A stretch of DNA of 64,000 nucleotides from JBDWFY01 sp039976075 (GTDB lineage Bacteria > Pseudomonadota > Alphaproteobacteria > Rhizobiales > Stappiaceae): the NCBI GenBank assembly GCA_039976075.1, contig JBDWFY010000009.1, positions 434,001 to 498,000 of the forward strand. Direction: 5' to 3'. Positions 50,952 through 60,257 of this stretch are shown here, piece after piece (position 1 is the stretch's first letter; every line of letters begins with the position of its first letter). A program made the translations under genes and the position numbers. The notes under the pieces were generated by a model. It was not told where the DNA came from. It saw nothing but the letters and a program-made list of their open reading frames with translations, and did no database searches.

Positions 50952-52541
50952 ATGCAATTATCAACCATTCGAACATCTTTGTTTGCCGCAGCGCTCGTTG
51001 CCGCAACATCGCTGACGGCCAGTGCAGAGGTCGTCTATCACCGCGGCAACACTGCCGATCCGGAAACACTTGATCAGCACAAGACGTCCACAACCTATGA
51101 GGCGCATATTCTTCGCGATCTTTATGAGGGATTGACGGCTTTCAATGCCAAAGGCGAAACCGTGCCGGGCGTGGCAGAAAGCTGGTCCATTTCTGATGAT
51201 GGAACGGTTTATACATTCAAGCTGCGCAACAATGCCAAATGGTCCAACGGCGACCCGGTTACCGCAGGCGATTTCGTTTATTCACTGCAGCGGATTATGA
51301 ATCCGGAGACCGGCGCAAAATACGCCAACATCCTTTATCCGGTTAAGAACGCCGAAAAAGTCAACAAGGGTGAGATGAAGCCTGAGGAACTGGCTGTTAG
51401 GGCTGTTGATGACCACACACTCGAAATTTCGCTTGAAGCACCAACACCTTATTTTCTTGATTTGTTGACCCATCAGACGGGTCTGCCGGTTCATCCGGCA
51501 TCAATCGACAAACATGGTTCGGATTTTGTCAAACCTGAGAATATTGTTACCAACGGTGCATTCGTTCTCAATGAATTTGTACCCAACAGCCATGTGAAAG
51601 CGGTCAAGAATCCGAATTTCCACGACGCAGCGAACGTCCAGATCGATACTGTCATGTTCTATCCCACGGAAGATCGCGGTGCAGCGCTGCGTCGCTTCCA
51701 GGCTGGTGAACTTCATACAAACAATGATGCGCCGACAGAGCAGATCAAGTTCATGCGCGAAAATCTCGGCGATCAATTCCGGGTTGCGCCCTATCTTGGT
51801 ACTTACTACTACGCTTTGAACCACAAGGATGAAGCGCTTTCCAATCCGGATGTGCGGCAGGCTCTGTCGATGTCTATAGACCGCGAATTTATTGCGGAAG
51901 ACATCTGGGGCGGTACGATGGTGGCGGGCTATTCTTTCGTCCCGCCGGGTATCGGCAACTATGGTGATCCCGCCTATGCGGACTATAAAGAGATGTCTCC
52001 GCTTGATCGTGAAGAAAAGGCCGCAGAACTATTGAAAGCTGCCGGCTACGGTCCGGATAATCCCGTGAAGTTGAAAATCAACTACAATACTTCCGAGAAC
52101 CACAAAAATACGGCAGTAGCGATCGCCGACATGTGGAAGCCGCTTGGTATTGAAGTGACGCTTGAGAATACCGATACCAAAACGCATTACGCCATGTTGC
52201 GCGACAAACAGGATTTCGATGTGGCACGAGCCGGTTGGATCGGTGACTATTCGGACCCGCAGAACTTCCTGTTCATGGTTGAATCAGACAATGACGGCTT
52301 TAACTATGCCAACTATGACAATCCTGAATATGACAAGCTCATGGATGAAGCCGCTGCAGAGGTGGATCTAGAGAAACGCGCGGATCTGTTGAAGCAGGCA
52401 GAAGCCATATTCATGCGGGATCTGCCTTTCATTCCAATGCTCTACTATGGCTCCATGAGCATGGTGTCGGACAAACTGTCCGGCTGGGAAGACAATCTGC
52501 AGAATGTGCATCCCACGCGCTATATGAGTATTGCGCAATAG
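50952..52541 (+). CDS. oppA: Oligopeptide ABC transporter substrate-binding protein
   Basis: A 529-residue periplasmic binding protein of the SBP_bac_5 (OppA/DppA) family. The signal peptide is residues 1-25 (cleavage after TASA). Typical features include NTADPETLDQHK, the GVAESW and YTFKLRNNAKWSNGDPVTAGDFVYS stretches and a C-terminal DPQNFLF segment. It binds peptides for import by OppB, OppC and OppDF. ATG 50952 is chosen because it gives a clean signal peptide; an earlier frame start at 50856 does not. A strong hairpin between oppA and oppB probably lets oppA be made in excess. Confidence 0.93.
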   Translation: MQLSTIRTSLFAAALVAATSLTASAEVVYHRGNTADPETLDQHKTSTTYEAHILRDLYEGLTAFNAKGETVPGVAESWSISDDGTVYTFKLRNNAKWSNGDPVTAGDFVYSLQRIMNPETGAKYANILYPVKNAEKVNKGEMKPEELAVRAVDDHTLEISLEAPTPYFLDLLTHQTGLPVHPASIDKHGSDFVKPENIVTNGAFVLNEFVPNSHVKAVKNPNFHDAANVQIDTVMFYPTEDRGAALRRFQAGELHTNNDAPTEQIKFMRENLGDQFRVAPYLGTYYYALNHKDEALSNPDVRQALSMSIDREFIAEDIWGGTMVAGYSFVPPGIGNYGDPAYADYKEMSPLDREEKAAELLKAAGYGPDNPVKLKINYNTSENHKNTAVAIADMWKPLGIEVTLENTDTKTHYAMLRDKQDFDVARAGWIGDYSDPQNFLFMVESDNDGFNYANYDNPEYDKLMDEAAAEVDLEKRADLLKQAEAIFMRDLPFIPMLYYGSMSMVSDKLSGWEDNLQNVHPTRYMSIAQ

Positions 52542-52560
52542 CACTTGCTTAGTTCGACTC

Positions 52561-52599
52561 TATCTCCGGGGTAAACCGTAAGGGTTTGACCCGGAGATA
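52561..52599 (+). promoter_or_regulatory. Intercistronic hairpin between oppA and oppB
   Basis: A perfect 10-bp outer stem (52561-52570 with 52590-52599) continues into an inner AAACC / GGTTT stem with a small loop, about 15-16 pairs in all. No T-run follows. It is placed as a 3' stabiliser or partial stop that raises oppA output over the membrane genes. Confidence 0.7.
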
Positions 52600-52723
52600 C
52601 ACATCGGCGCAGAAGCAGGTCTGAAATTGCCACTCATGTTGAGGGACAGTCCGAGTTGCTTCTGACTATGGGGTTGGTCGATAAGGTATTCGTCGACCGA
52701 AGTACATTCGGGGAGAGGCGCAG

Positions 52724-53647
52724 ATGCTGCGTTATGTCCTGGGCAGATTGCTCAGCGCGATTCCGACCATTTTTCTTATCGTTACCATTTCATTCTTTCT
52801 CATTCGCATAGCACCGGGTGGACCTTTCGATCTGGAGCGGCCGCTTGAAGCAAAGGTGATGGAAAATCTGAACAAGATTTACCAACTGGATAAGCCCCTT
52901 TGGGAACAGTACCTGCTTTATCTCTCCAAGGTGGCGCAGGGTGATTTTGGTCCTAGTTTTTATTTCCGAGACTTCACGATCAACGAGCTGTTTGCGCAGA
53001 GCCTTCCCATTTCAATTCAACTCGGCCTTTCCGCTCTCTTTCTTGCGCTATGCGCAGGCACGGTGTTCGGAGTCATCGCTGCGTTACGCCAGAACAAGGG
53101 AGTTGACTACTCGGTTATGGTTGCAGCGACTGCCGGTGTTACCATTCCCAATTTCGTGATTGCACCGGTGCTGACACTGTTTTTCGGCGTTTGGCTGGGC
53201 TGGTTGCCCGTTGGAGGGTGGAACAATGGCGCATGGCAGAACCAGCTTTTGCCGATTGTCACACTGGCGCTACCTCAAATCGCGGTCGTGGCGCGTCTCA
53301 CGCGTGGATCTATGATCGAAGCGTTGCGCTCAAACCATATTCGGACGGCGCGCGCCTATGGTTTGTCAGCCTTTTCTGTCGTTGTAGTGCATGCGTTGCG
53401 GGGGGCGATTCTGCCAGTTCTGTCCTATTTGGGGCCAGCTGCGGCTGCTCTGTTGACGGGCTCGGTGGTCATCGAGACGATTTTTGGAATCCCCGGCATT
53501 GGCCGGTACTTCGTGCAAGGGGCGCTGAACCGCGATTATACCCTGGTTATGGGGACAGTCATCGTGATTGCCAGCTTCATCATCATTTTCAATCTCGTGG
53601 TCGATCTTCTCTACGCGGTTTTCGACCCGCGAGTCAGGTACGATTGA
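52724..53647 (+). CDS. oppB: Oligopeptide ABC transporter permease OppB
   Basis: A 307-residue permease with six membrane helices and the LIRIAPGGPFDLERPL periplasmic loop typical of OppB. The cytoplasmic EAA loop (about residues 205-225, RSNHIRTARAYGLS) meets the ATPase. GGGGAGAGG precedes ATG 52724. It is 182 bp after oppA across the hairpin, and ten bases before oppC. Confidence 0.94.
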   Translation: MLRYVLGRLLSAIPTIFLIVTISFFLIRIAPGGPFDLERPLEAKVMENLNKIYQLDKPLWEQYLLYLSKVAQGDFGPSFYFRDFTINELFAQSLPISIQLGLSALFLALCAGTVFGVIAALRQNKGVDYSVMVAATAGVTIPNFVIAPVLTLFFGVWLGWLPVGGWNNGAWQNQLLPIVTLALPQIAVVARLTRGSMIEALRSNHIRTARAYGLSAFSVVVVHALRGAILPVLSYLGPAAAALLTGSVVIETIFGIPGIGRYFVQGALNRDYTLVMGTVIVIASFIIIFNLVVDLLYAVFDPRVRYD

Positions 53648-53657
53648 GGGAAATGAT

Positions 53658-54797
53658 ATGGCTGATACAACATTGAATAACCCTCCGGAGTTACCTGAGA
53701 GTCTGATCAAGGGACGCTCACTTTGGGATGATGCGCGCGACCGGCTGATGGCCAACAAGGCTGCTGTAGCCTCTCTGATCCTGCTCGCTGTTATTACACT
53801 GGCCTGTGTCGTCGGACCATGGGTATTGCCACATCAGTTCGACACTGTGTATCGCAACTACGTCAAGGTGCCGGCTAGTATGACGGCCTATCCGCGCGAG
53901 GACCAGATTGTCCCGGCTTTTGAAAAAGGACTGAGCCGGGCGCGGGTTGATGTCAGTGATCTCCAGGTTGAGAACGGCACAGTCAGCGCAAAGGTTACAT
54001 CGAGCCGCGATATCGATCCCAGAATAACGCGTTACCTGGACCGGATTGATCTCTTCAAAAATGCAGCGATCTCGGACATGGCACCGGACAAGAAATCAGC
54101 GATGATCTCTGCCGATGTTGATCGCCTGTACTTCTTCTTCGGCACCGATGCCAATGGTAGAGATCTGCTGACCAGGACGCTGATTGCCGGGCGGGTTTCG
54201 CTTACGATCGGGTTGCTTGCCACGTTCGTCGCTATTTCCATTGGTGTGCTGTACGGTGCCGCATCAGGATATCTGGGTGGCCGTGTTGACCTTTTAATGA
54301 TGCGGATTGTCGATATTCTGTATTCGCTCCCCTTTATCTTTTTCGTCATCATGCTGGTGGTGTTTTTCGGGCGAAACTTCGTGCTCATGTTCATCGCCGT
54401 CGGAGCTGTTGAATGGCTTGATATGGCCAGGATTGTGCGCGGTCAGACCTTGATGCTCAAACGCCAGGAGTATGTTCAGGCGGCCGAAGCCATGGGTGTC
54501 GACCGGATGGGCATCCTGCGCCGTCACATTATTCCCAACACATTGGGACAGGTGGTTGTCTATATGACGCTGCTGGTGCCACGGGTCATCCTGCTTGAAA
54601 GCTTCCTGTCGTTTCTCGGACTTGGCGTGCAGGAGCCGATGACCAGCTGGGGCGTCCTTATTTCAGAGGGGTCACGCAATTTGCAGGGTGCTTCTTGGAT
54701 GTTGATTTTCCCGGCGATTTTCCTGATTTCAACGCTGTTCGCCCTGAACTTCATCGGAGATGGTCTCCGCGATGCACTTGATCCGAAGGACCGCTGA
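53658..54797 (+). CDS. oppC: Oligopeptide ABC transporter permease OppC
   Basis: A 379-residue permease with six membrane helices and an EAA loop (EYVQAAEAMGVDRMGILRRHI). It is about 75 residues longer than usual because the loop after the first helix is extended (about residues 60-155), adding a charged periplasmic domain before FGTDANGRDLLTR. Such inserts are known in part of the family, but they make it larger than E. coli OppC. ATG 53658 with GAGGG upstream is preferred over an earlier frame start inside oppB. Confidence 0.92.
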   Translation: MADTTLNNPPELPESLIKGRSLWDDARDRLMANKAAVASLILLAVITLACVVGPWVLPHQFDTVYRNYVKVPASMTAYPREDQIVPAFEKGLSRARVDVSDLQVENGTVSAKVTSSRDIDPRITRYLDRIDLFKNAAISDMAPDKKSAMISADVDRLYFFFGTDANGRDLLTRTLIAGRVSLTIGLLATFVAISIGVLYGAASGYLGGRVDLLMMRIVDILYSLPFIFFVIMLVVFFGRNFVLMFIAVGAVEWLDMARIVRGQTLMLKRQEYVQAAEAMGVDRMGILRRHIIPNTLGQVVVYMTLLVPRVILLESFLSFLGLGVQEPMTSWGVLISEGSRNLQGASWMLIFPAIFLISTLFALNFIGDGLRDALDPKDR

Positions 54798-54799
54798 TT

Positions 54800-56401
54800 A
54801 TGTCTGACAAGCAAAGTGAACCGGTTCTGACCATCGACGGCCTTTCAGTGACGTTCGATACGAACCAAGGGCCGGTGGAAGCGGTCAAAGGCATTTCGAT
54901 GCAGGTGAAGCGCGGCGAGACAGTCGCAGTTGTTGGCGAATCCGGATCCGGCAAAAGCCAGACGATGATGGCGGCGATGGGGCTTCTTGCTGACAACGGC
55001 CGGACGGAGGGTGCCGCCCGCTATCGCGACAAGAACTTGATTGGCATGTCGCAGCGCGCGCTTAATGAGATCCGTGGCGGCAAGGTGACCATGATCTTTC
55101 AGGAACCGATGACCTCGCTTGATCCGCTTTACACAATTGGACGTCAGATTGCGGAACCGATCGTGCAGCATGCCGGTATGAATTGGCGTGATGCGAAAGC
55201 CAAGGCGCTCGAGCTACTGAAACTGGTCCAAATTCCCGACCCCGAACGTCGTATGAAAGCGTATCCTCATGAGATGTCCGGTGGGCAACGGCAGCGCGTC
55301 ATGATCGCCATGGCGCTTGCCAACGATCCAGATGTGCTGATTGCCGATGAGCCCACTACAGCGCTTGATGTCACCACCCAGGCGAATATTCTTGAATTGC
55401 TGGCTGAGCTTCAGGAACGACTCGGTATGGCCATCATGTTCATTACGCATGATCTTGGCATTGTGCGTCGTATTGCCGACCGCGTTTACGTCATGAAGAC
55501 TGGTGAAGTCGTTGAGGAAGGCAGAACTGCGGAGATTTTCGACAAACCGAGCCACCCCTATACAAAGATGCTGCTTGATGCAGAACCGGAGGGAGACAAG
55601 CCGCCAGTCGATATCAAGCAACCCATTCTGCTTCAAGGTCGGAGCGTGAACGTAGAGTTTTTGCTCGACAGCGGATTTTTGACAAAGAAGCATGTGTTGA
55701 CGGCCGTAAACCAGGTGAATGTCACGCTGCGAGAAGGGCAGACACTGGGTGTTGTGGGGGAATCCGGTTCCGGCAAGTCAACGCTTGGGCGTGCGTTGCT
55801 GCGCTTGTTGCCCAGCACCGGTCAGATCAGGTTCGAGGGCTCTGATCTCAGAAATGTCGAAGGTGGTGATCTGCGAGCAATACGGCGGGAAATGCAGTTG
55901 ATTTTTCAGGACCCTTTTGGCTCACTCAGCCCTCGCATGACCGTCGGTGAAATCGTGACCGAAGGGCTTCTGGTTCACGAGCCGTCACTCTCAAGTGGAG
56001 AGCGAGACAGACGTGCTTGTGCTGCGCTTGAAGAAGTGGCGCTCGATCCGAATTTGCGCAACCGGTATCCACATGAATTCTCCGGTGGCCAGCGACAGCG
56101 TATCGCCATTGCGCGAACGATGGTGCTGAAACCGAAACTGGTGGTGCTCGACGAGCCGACATCGGCGCTTGACCGAACGATACAAAAGCAAATCGTGGAA
56201 CTGCTGCGGGACCTGCAGTCTGCGCATGATCTCACCTACCTGTTCATCTCACATGACCTTGCGGTTGTGCGCGCCATGTCTGATGAAGTGATGGTGATGA
56301 AACAGGGCGTGATTGTCGAACAAGGATTGACACACGCGATATTTGAAAACCCTCAGGAAGACTATACCCGCACGCTGATGGCAGCTGCGGGCGTATCATG
56401 A
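54800..56401 (+). CDS. oppD: Oligopeptide ABC transporter ATP-binding protein (OppD-OppF fusion)
   Basis: A 533-residue protein with two complete ABC domains in one chain. The first has Walker A GESGSGKSQ (residues 46-53), signature MSGGQRQR and Walker B LIADEPTTALD. The second has Walker A GESGSGKST, signature FSGGQRQR and Walker B VVLDEPTSALD. Both look fully functional. The fusion replaces separate oppD and oppF genes. It starts two bases after the oppC stop. No terminator was identified before the Rrf2 gene 87 bp downstream. Confidence 0.93.
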   Translation: MSDKQSEPVLTIDGLSVTFDTNQGPVEAVKGISMQVKRGETVAVVGESGSGKSQTMMAAMGLLADNGRTEGAARYRDKNLIGMSQRALNEIRGGKVTMIFQEPMTSLDPLYTIGRQIAEPIVQHAGMNWRDAKAKALELLKLVQIPDPERRMKAYPHEMSGGQRQRVMIAMALANDPDVLIADEPTTALDVTTQANILELLAELQERLGMAIMFITHDLGIVRRIADRVYVMKTGEVVEEGRTAEIFDKPSHPYTKMLLDAEPEGDKPPVDIKQPILLQGRSVNVEFLLDSGFLTKKHVLTAVNQVNVTLREGQTLGVVGESGSGKSTLGRALLRLLPSTGQIRFEGSDLRNVEGGDLRAIRREMQLIFQDPFGSLSPRMTVGEIVTEGLLVHEPSLSSGERDRRACAALEEVALDPNLRNRYPHEFSGGQRQRIAIARTMVLKPKLVVLDEPTSALDRTIQKQIVELLRDLQSAHDLTYLFISHDLAVVRAMSDEVMVMKQGVIVEQGLTHAIFENPQEDYTRTLMAAAGVS

Positions 56402-56488
56402 AATCGAATTTTTCTGTTTTTTGAATATTTCTAAAGAAAAATCAAACTTGAGCATTGTTTTCAAGAAAACTGTGCTAAATATCCAGTC

Positions 56489-56971
56489 ATGAGACTGACA
56501 CAACAAGCCAACTACGCCGTTCGAACGCTGATGTACTGTGCGGCACGTCCGCCGGAGGAGATCAGCAAGATTCCGGAAATTGCGCGAACATACGGAATTT
56601 CGGAAACGCATCTCTTCAAGGTTCTGAAAATTCTGGTCGACCATGGGTACGTGCAAACTTTGCGGGGTCGAAACGGCGGTATTCGTCTTGCCTATTCTGC
56701 GGACCGAATTTTGCTCGGGGAAGTTATCCGCGCTGCAGAAGAAAATTTCAATCTGGCGGAATGTTTCGATGCATCAAAGCAGGACTGTCCGTTGCTTAAT
56801 TCCTGCACTTTCAACAGGGTTCTGAACGAAGCGCTGGTTGCCTTCTTTTCCGTTCTGGACCAGTACACGATTGCCGATCTAGCTGAGGATAAGGATAAGC
56901 TGCAGGCGCTGTTGAATATGGGTGAGATAACACAGGCTCTGGCCAATACAGCTGCAAGCAAGTCGCAATAA
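56489..56971 (+). CDS. Rrf2-family iron-sulfur regulator (RirA/NsrR-like)
   Basis: A 160-residue Rrf2 regulator. The winged helix covers about residues 1-65 (MRLTQQANYAVR start, RGRNGGIRLA wing). The cluster-binding cysteines are C92, C100 and C106 (CFDASKQDC and NSC), the spacing seen in RirA and related NsrR proteins, so it should bind an iron-sulfur cluster. RirA would sense iron and NsrR nitric oxide. The sequence resembles rhizobial RirA closely, but I cannot decide between the two. It has its own AT-rich promoter region after oppDF. Confidence 0.82.
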   Translation: MRLTQQANYAVRTLMYCAARPPEEISKIPEIARTYGISETHLFKVLKILVDHGYVQTLRGRNGGIRLAYSADRILLGEVIRAAEENFNLAECFDASKQDCPLLNSCTFNRVLNEALVAFFSVLDQYTIADLAEDKDKLQALLNMGEITQALANTAASKSQ

Positions 56972-57204
56972 AGATCACGGTTTATCGATTCAGATTTCGT
57001 CTTGCTTGATTCGGTTCAAACAATGACCAGCAATTGTGTTCCAGAGTACTCGCCATTGTGAAAAATAGCAGTATAGCGATAGAAGTCTCATGTTCTCAGC
57101 GTAGAAAAATAATTGATTAACCAAAGAAACAACGTGTTGCTATCTTAGAGAAGGTTTAAATAATTTCAGGCAAACTAGCCCAAAGTTTATCCAAGGGGCC
57201 TGAA

Positions 57205-58287
57205 ATGCTGTCTAATCTGGTGGAACTGGCACAGGAAAATTCCAGTGAAAAACGCCGCGATCTGATGGGGCAAGTGGCGGATCTTTTTGTTGAAGATTCT
57301 GACAACCACTCTGACCGCGAATTGTCGTTGTTCGGCGAAGTGCTGATCAAATTGCTTGATCAGTCCGAATTACCCGATCGTGTGAATATTTCCAGCAAGG
57401 TTGCGCCTGTCGATCAGACGCCAAGGGACTTGGTGTTGAAACTTGCCGATGATGAAGCAGAAGTTGCATCTCCGGTTTTGCAGCACTCTCCGGTTTTGAC
57501 GACCAACGATCTTCTGCGACTGGCCAAGATAAAAGGTCAGGACCATCTCCTTGCGATCTCAAAACGCGATCAGCTTGAAGGTGCGGTTACGGATGTCTTG
57601 CTGGAACGCGGTGAGCAGCCCGTCAGGCGGTCCGTTGCCTCCAACTCCGGGGCAGAACTGTCGACTTGGGGTGCGAGATACCTTGTGAAACTGGCCGGCG
57701 ACGATGAAAAAATTCGCGATTCGATGGCGGATCGCAAAGATCTGACGCGCGAAGTCTTCGACAAGCTGGTGACTCTGCTGCCCAAGGACCGCCAGGAAAA
57801 ACTCAAAAAACTATCTGAAGTCGATGAGCAGGCTGCGACGGATTTGCTTGAGAAAGCCGACCAAGTTGCCGAAGAAGGCCGTCTTGAGCAACGCAAGCAG
57901 CGCCTGAACAGCAAGATAATTTTGCAACAGATTTCAAAAGGCGAGACCACAGTTGACGCCGTTGTAAAAGAGTACTGCGAAGAGGAATGGTTCATGGACC
58001 TTTCTTTCATCTTGGCCAAACTGGCCAATCTGGAAGAGAAGTACGTCAAGAACGTCATGTTCAAATTTGAATCTGAAGGCATCGCTGTGCTGTGTCGCGG
58101 ATTGGGTGTACGCCCTGAGGGCTATGCTGCCATTTGTCAGGCACGATGCAAGCGTCTCAATCTGCCGCAATCCATGGCCGATAAATGGGGCAGGGATTTT
58201 GAAGAACTGAAGAGTGATGATGCTGAGCGTACTCTTCGGTTTGTAAAAGTTCGTGCGCACATGAATGATGATGCGAGCGCCGCTTGA
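57205..58287 (+). CDS. DUF2336 domain protein
   Basis: A 360-residue, largely helical and charged protein of the alphaproteobacterial DUF2336 family. It begins MLSNLVELAQENSSEKRRDLMGQVADLFV and contains repeated short helical units. There is no signal peptide or membrane helix, so it is cytoplasmic. Family members have been linked to regulatory scaffolding, but no function is established here. CAAGGGGCC precedes the ATG. It stands alone between the Rrf2 gene and a terminator. Confidence 0.78.
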   Translation: MLSNLVELAQENSSEKRRDLMGQVADLFVEDSDNHSDRELSLFGEVLIKLLDQSELPDRVNISSKVAPVDQTPRDLVLKLADDEAEVASPVLQHSPVLTTNDLLRLAKIKGQDHLLAISKRDQLEGAVTDVLLERGEQPVRRSVASNSGAELSTWGARYLVKLAGDDEKIRDSMADRKDLTREVFDKLVTLLPKDRQEKLKKLSEVDEQAATDLLEKADQVAEEGRLEQRKQRLNSKIILQQISKGETTVDAVVKEYCEEEWFMDLSFILAKLANLEEKYVKNVMFKFESEGIAVLCRGLGVRPEGYAAICQARCKRLNLPQSMADKWGRDFEELKSDDAERTLRFVKVRAHMNDDASAA

Positions 58288-58357
58288 CGCCTAACTGTAT
58301 GAGACCATTTGCGGTACCTGACCCAGGTGCCGTACCTAGATGCAGAGTCCCAATAGA

Positions 58358-58390
58358 GCCCGCCTGGTATCCCGGCGGGCTTTGTTGTTA
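58358..58390 (+). terminator. Rho-independent terminator after the DUF2336 gene
   Basis: A perfect 7-bp GC stem GCCCGCC (58358-58364) with GGCGGGC (58374-58380) and a 9-base loop is followed by TTTGTTGTT. A second hairpin (GGTAC ... GTACC, about 58313-58337) lies just before it. Confidence 0.8.
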
Positions 58391-58819
58391 CTTCTACGAA
58401 AAATTACGACCTGTGCAACTGCGGGCTGCATGAGTTTGCTCAATTTCTGAAGCATCCCGCTTTTAAAGTGAAATCCGTTTTCCAGCCAAAACGCGATAAT
58501 TCAAATATTTGGCCTGAGTTTACTGGTTCAACGGTAATGGGAGAGGTTCCCAGTTGGCGATTGAAAAAGCAATCGAGGAGCCGGACGTTCTGACGCTTCA
58601 GGCTCTTCCCATCGCAGGGGACTCTCATCACCGGTCTTCCTATTCGTTGTCGATGTGCCATCAGTAGCGTTGATCAACCAGCTTTCGTTGATCGATGCCA
58701 TGGTGACCATCCGACATGATTGACTTCCCAAGACAGTCCTTAGGGGTCTCAGAGGGTGAAGGCAGATCATGTGGTGTGTGTTTGGGCATATGATGGGATT
58801 TATCCAACCTGGCAATCTG
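58391..58819. other. Gene-free region downstream of the secretion operon
   Basis: About 430 bp between the DUF2336 terminator and the stop of the HlyD-like gene. Short open frames exist, but none has a recognisable domain or ribosome site. It may be decayed coding sequence, though I see no transposase motif, terminal repeat or target duplication. Confidence 0.35.
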
Positions 58820-60160
58820 CTATCGCTCGGCAAAAGCCGTATCAAGAGACCGAACGATCGGCTTCATCATATAGCGCATGATGGATTTGGATCCGGTAAC
58901 GATGTTGGCCTGCACCAGCATTCCCGGCAGAACCGGTCGGCGATTTTCATTGGTGCCGACAGTTGAATCCTTTAAGGCAATGATCGCCTTAAAATAGGAC
59001 TGACCCTGTTCATCCTTGAAGCTTGAGGCGGACAGTGTACGAACTCTTCCAGGAACAGTGCCCTGAAGATTTACATCGTAACTGGTTACGACAACATCTG
59101 CCGTGTCTCCAACCTTTACGTGGCCAATATCGTTCGGCCGAACACGAACTTCGGCGATCAATTCCTGACCGGTCGGAACAATCTCTGCGATGAGATCGCC
59201 AGGCTTGACAACTTCGCCGGGGCCGGATTGAGCCATGGTTTTGACATAACCGCTCACAGGTGCCCGGACATAAAGGCGCTCGTAACGGTCTTTGAATTTT
59301 GTTCTTTGCTGGGACAGCTCTTCGCGTTCCTGGGCTATTTTCGACCGCTCTGCGGCGATTTCCTGATAATCTTCAGCCTCTGCGCGCGCAAGTCCGGCAA
59401 TTGCTTCTGCCAGCGTTTCTCTCGCTTGCGCCAATCTGCCTTCAAGACCCGCCTTTGCGGCTTTGGATTTCTGAAATTCGGACTTTGCTTCCAGATAGCG
59501 ACGACGGGAGGTATACCCTTCCTTCAGCAGGCCCGATTGAATGTCGAATTTCTCTTTTTCCAGTGAGATCTGGTCGTCCTGCAACGACAATTCGGTCGTG
59601 ATGCTGTTGATTTCCGCTTTCTTTTGAGCAACGCGGGCAGACAAAGCATCTTTTTCCCGGTTTCTCGCGCGGATATTTGCCGAATATGCGGCAAGCTGTT
59701 GTTTGCTCAATTGTGAGGCGTTGCGGCCTTCATACCGATTGGGATCCGCAGAACCTAGAGATTGTGCAACAAGCCGATTTTCCTCAGCTTCCAACCACGC
59801 AAGGCGACTTTCCAAGCGACCCAGTTCACTGATCGAATTTGCTTCGTGAAGCCGAGCCAGGGGTTTTCCGGCTTCTACAAGATCGCCTTCTTTCACCATG
59901 ATTTCAGCGATAGTTCCGCCTTCCAGATGTTCGACAGCTCTGACCGACCCTGCCGGTGTGATTTCTCCGGATGTTGCTGCGACTTCCCGAATTTCTCCGA
60001 TACTGGCCCAGACCAGCATAGCGATGATCAGCCCCGACAAAATGTAGAGTATGCGGGAATGCACGCGTGGCGGAGCGCCGTTCTCAAGCTCAAGCGGTAA
60101 GCCGAGACGTCGATAGACGGAAGATGTGTTCCGCTTATCGTTGTTGGGAGACACGGGCAA
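58820..60160 (-). CDS. HlyD-family membrane fusion protein
   Basis: A 446-residue type I secretion adaptor. There is one N-terminal membrane helix (about residues 37-56). A split biotinyl-lipoyl hairpin follows (EHLEGGTIAEIMVKEGDLVEAGKPL near 93, and VRAPVSGYVKTMAQSGPGEVVKPGD near 297). A long coiled coil covers about 120-290, and a beta-barrel region ends the protein. It would link the inner-membrane ABC pair to an outer-membrane channel, which is not in the window. It is last in the minus-strand operon, 97 bp after the first ABC gene. Confidence 0.9.
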   Translation of the reverse strand: MPVSPNNDKRNTSSVYRRLGLPLELENGAPPRVHSRILYILSGLIIAMLVWASIGEIREVAATSGEITPAGSVRAVEHLEGGTIAEIMVKEGDLVEAGKPLARLHEANSISELGRLESRLAWLEAEENRLVAQSLGSADPNRYEGRNASQLSKQQLAAYSANIRARNREKDALSARVAQKKAEINSITTELSLQDDQISLEKEKFDIQSGLLKEGYTSRRRYLEAKSEFQKSKAAKAGLEGRLAQARETLAEAIAGLARAEAEDYQEIAAERSKIAQEREELSQQRTKFKDRYERLYVRAPVSGYVKTMAQSGPGEVVKPGDLIAEIVPTGQELIAEVRVRPNDIGHVKVGDTADVVVTSYDVNLQGTVPGRVRTLSASSFKDEQGQSYFKAIIALKDSTVGTNENRRPVLPGMLVQANIVTGSKSIMRYMMKPIVRSLDTAFAER

Positions 60161-60257
60161 CTCCTAGAATTAAGTCGATTGAACCGCAAGATTAGTCGAC
60201 AAGGATAAATTTGGCGTAAATTAGCGGGGAGGGCGACAAAGAGAGTGTTTGAAACGG

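Noticed and set aside
58440..58845. Minus-strand ORFs as a transposase remnant
   Set aside because: No catalytic motif, terminal inverted repeat or target-site duplication was found.
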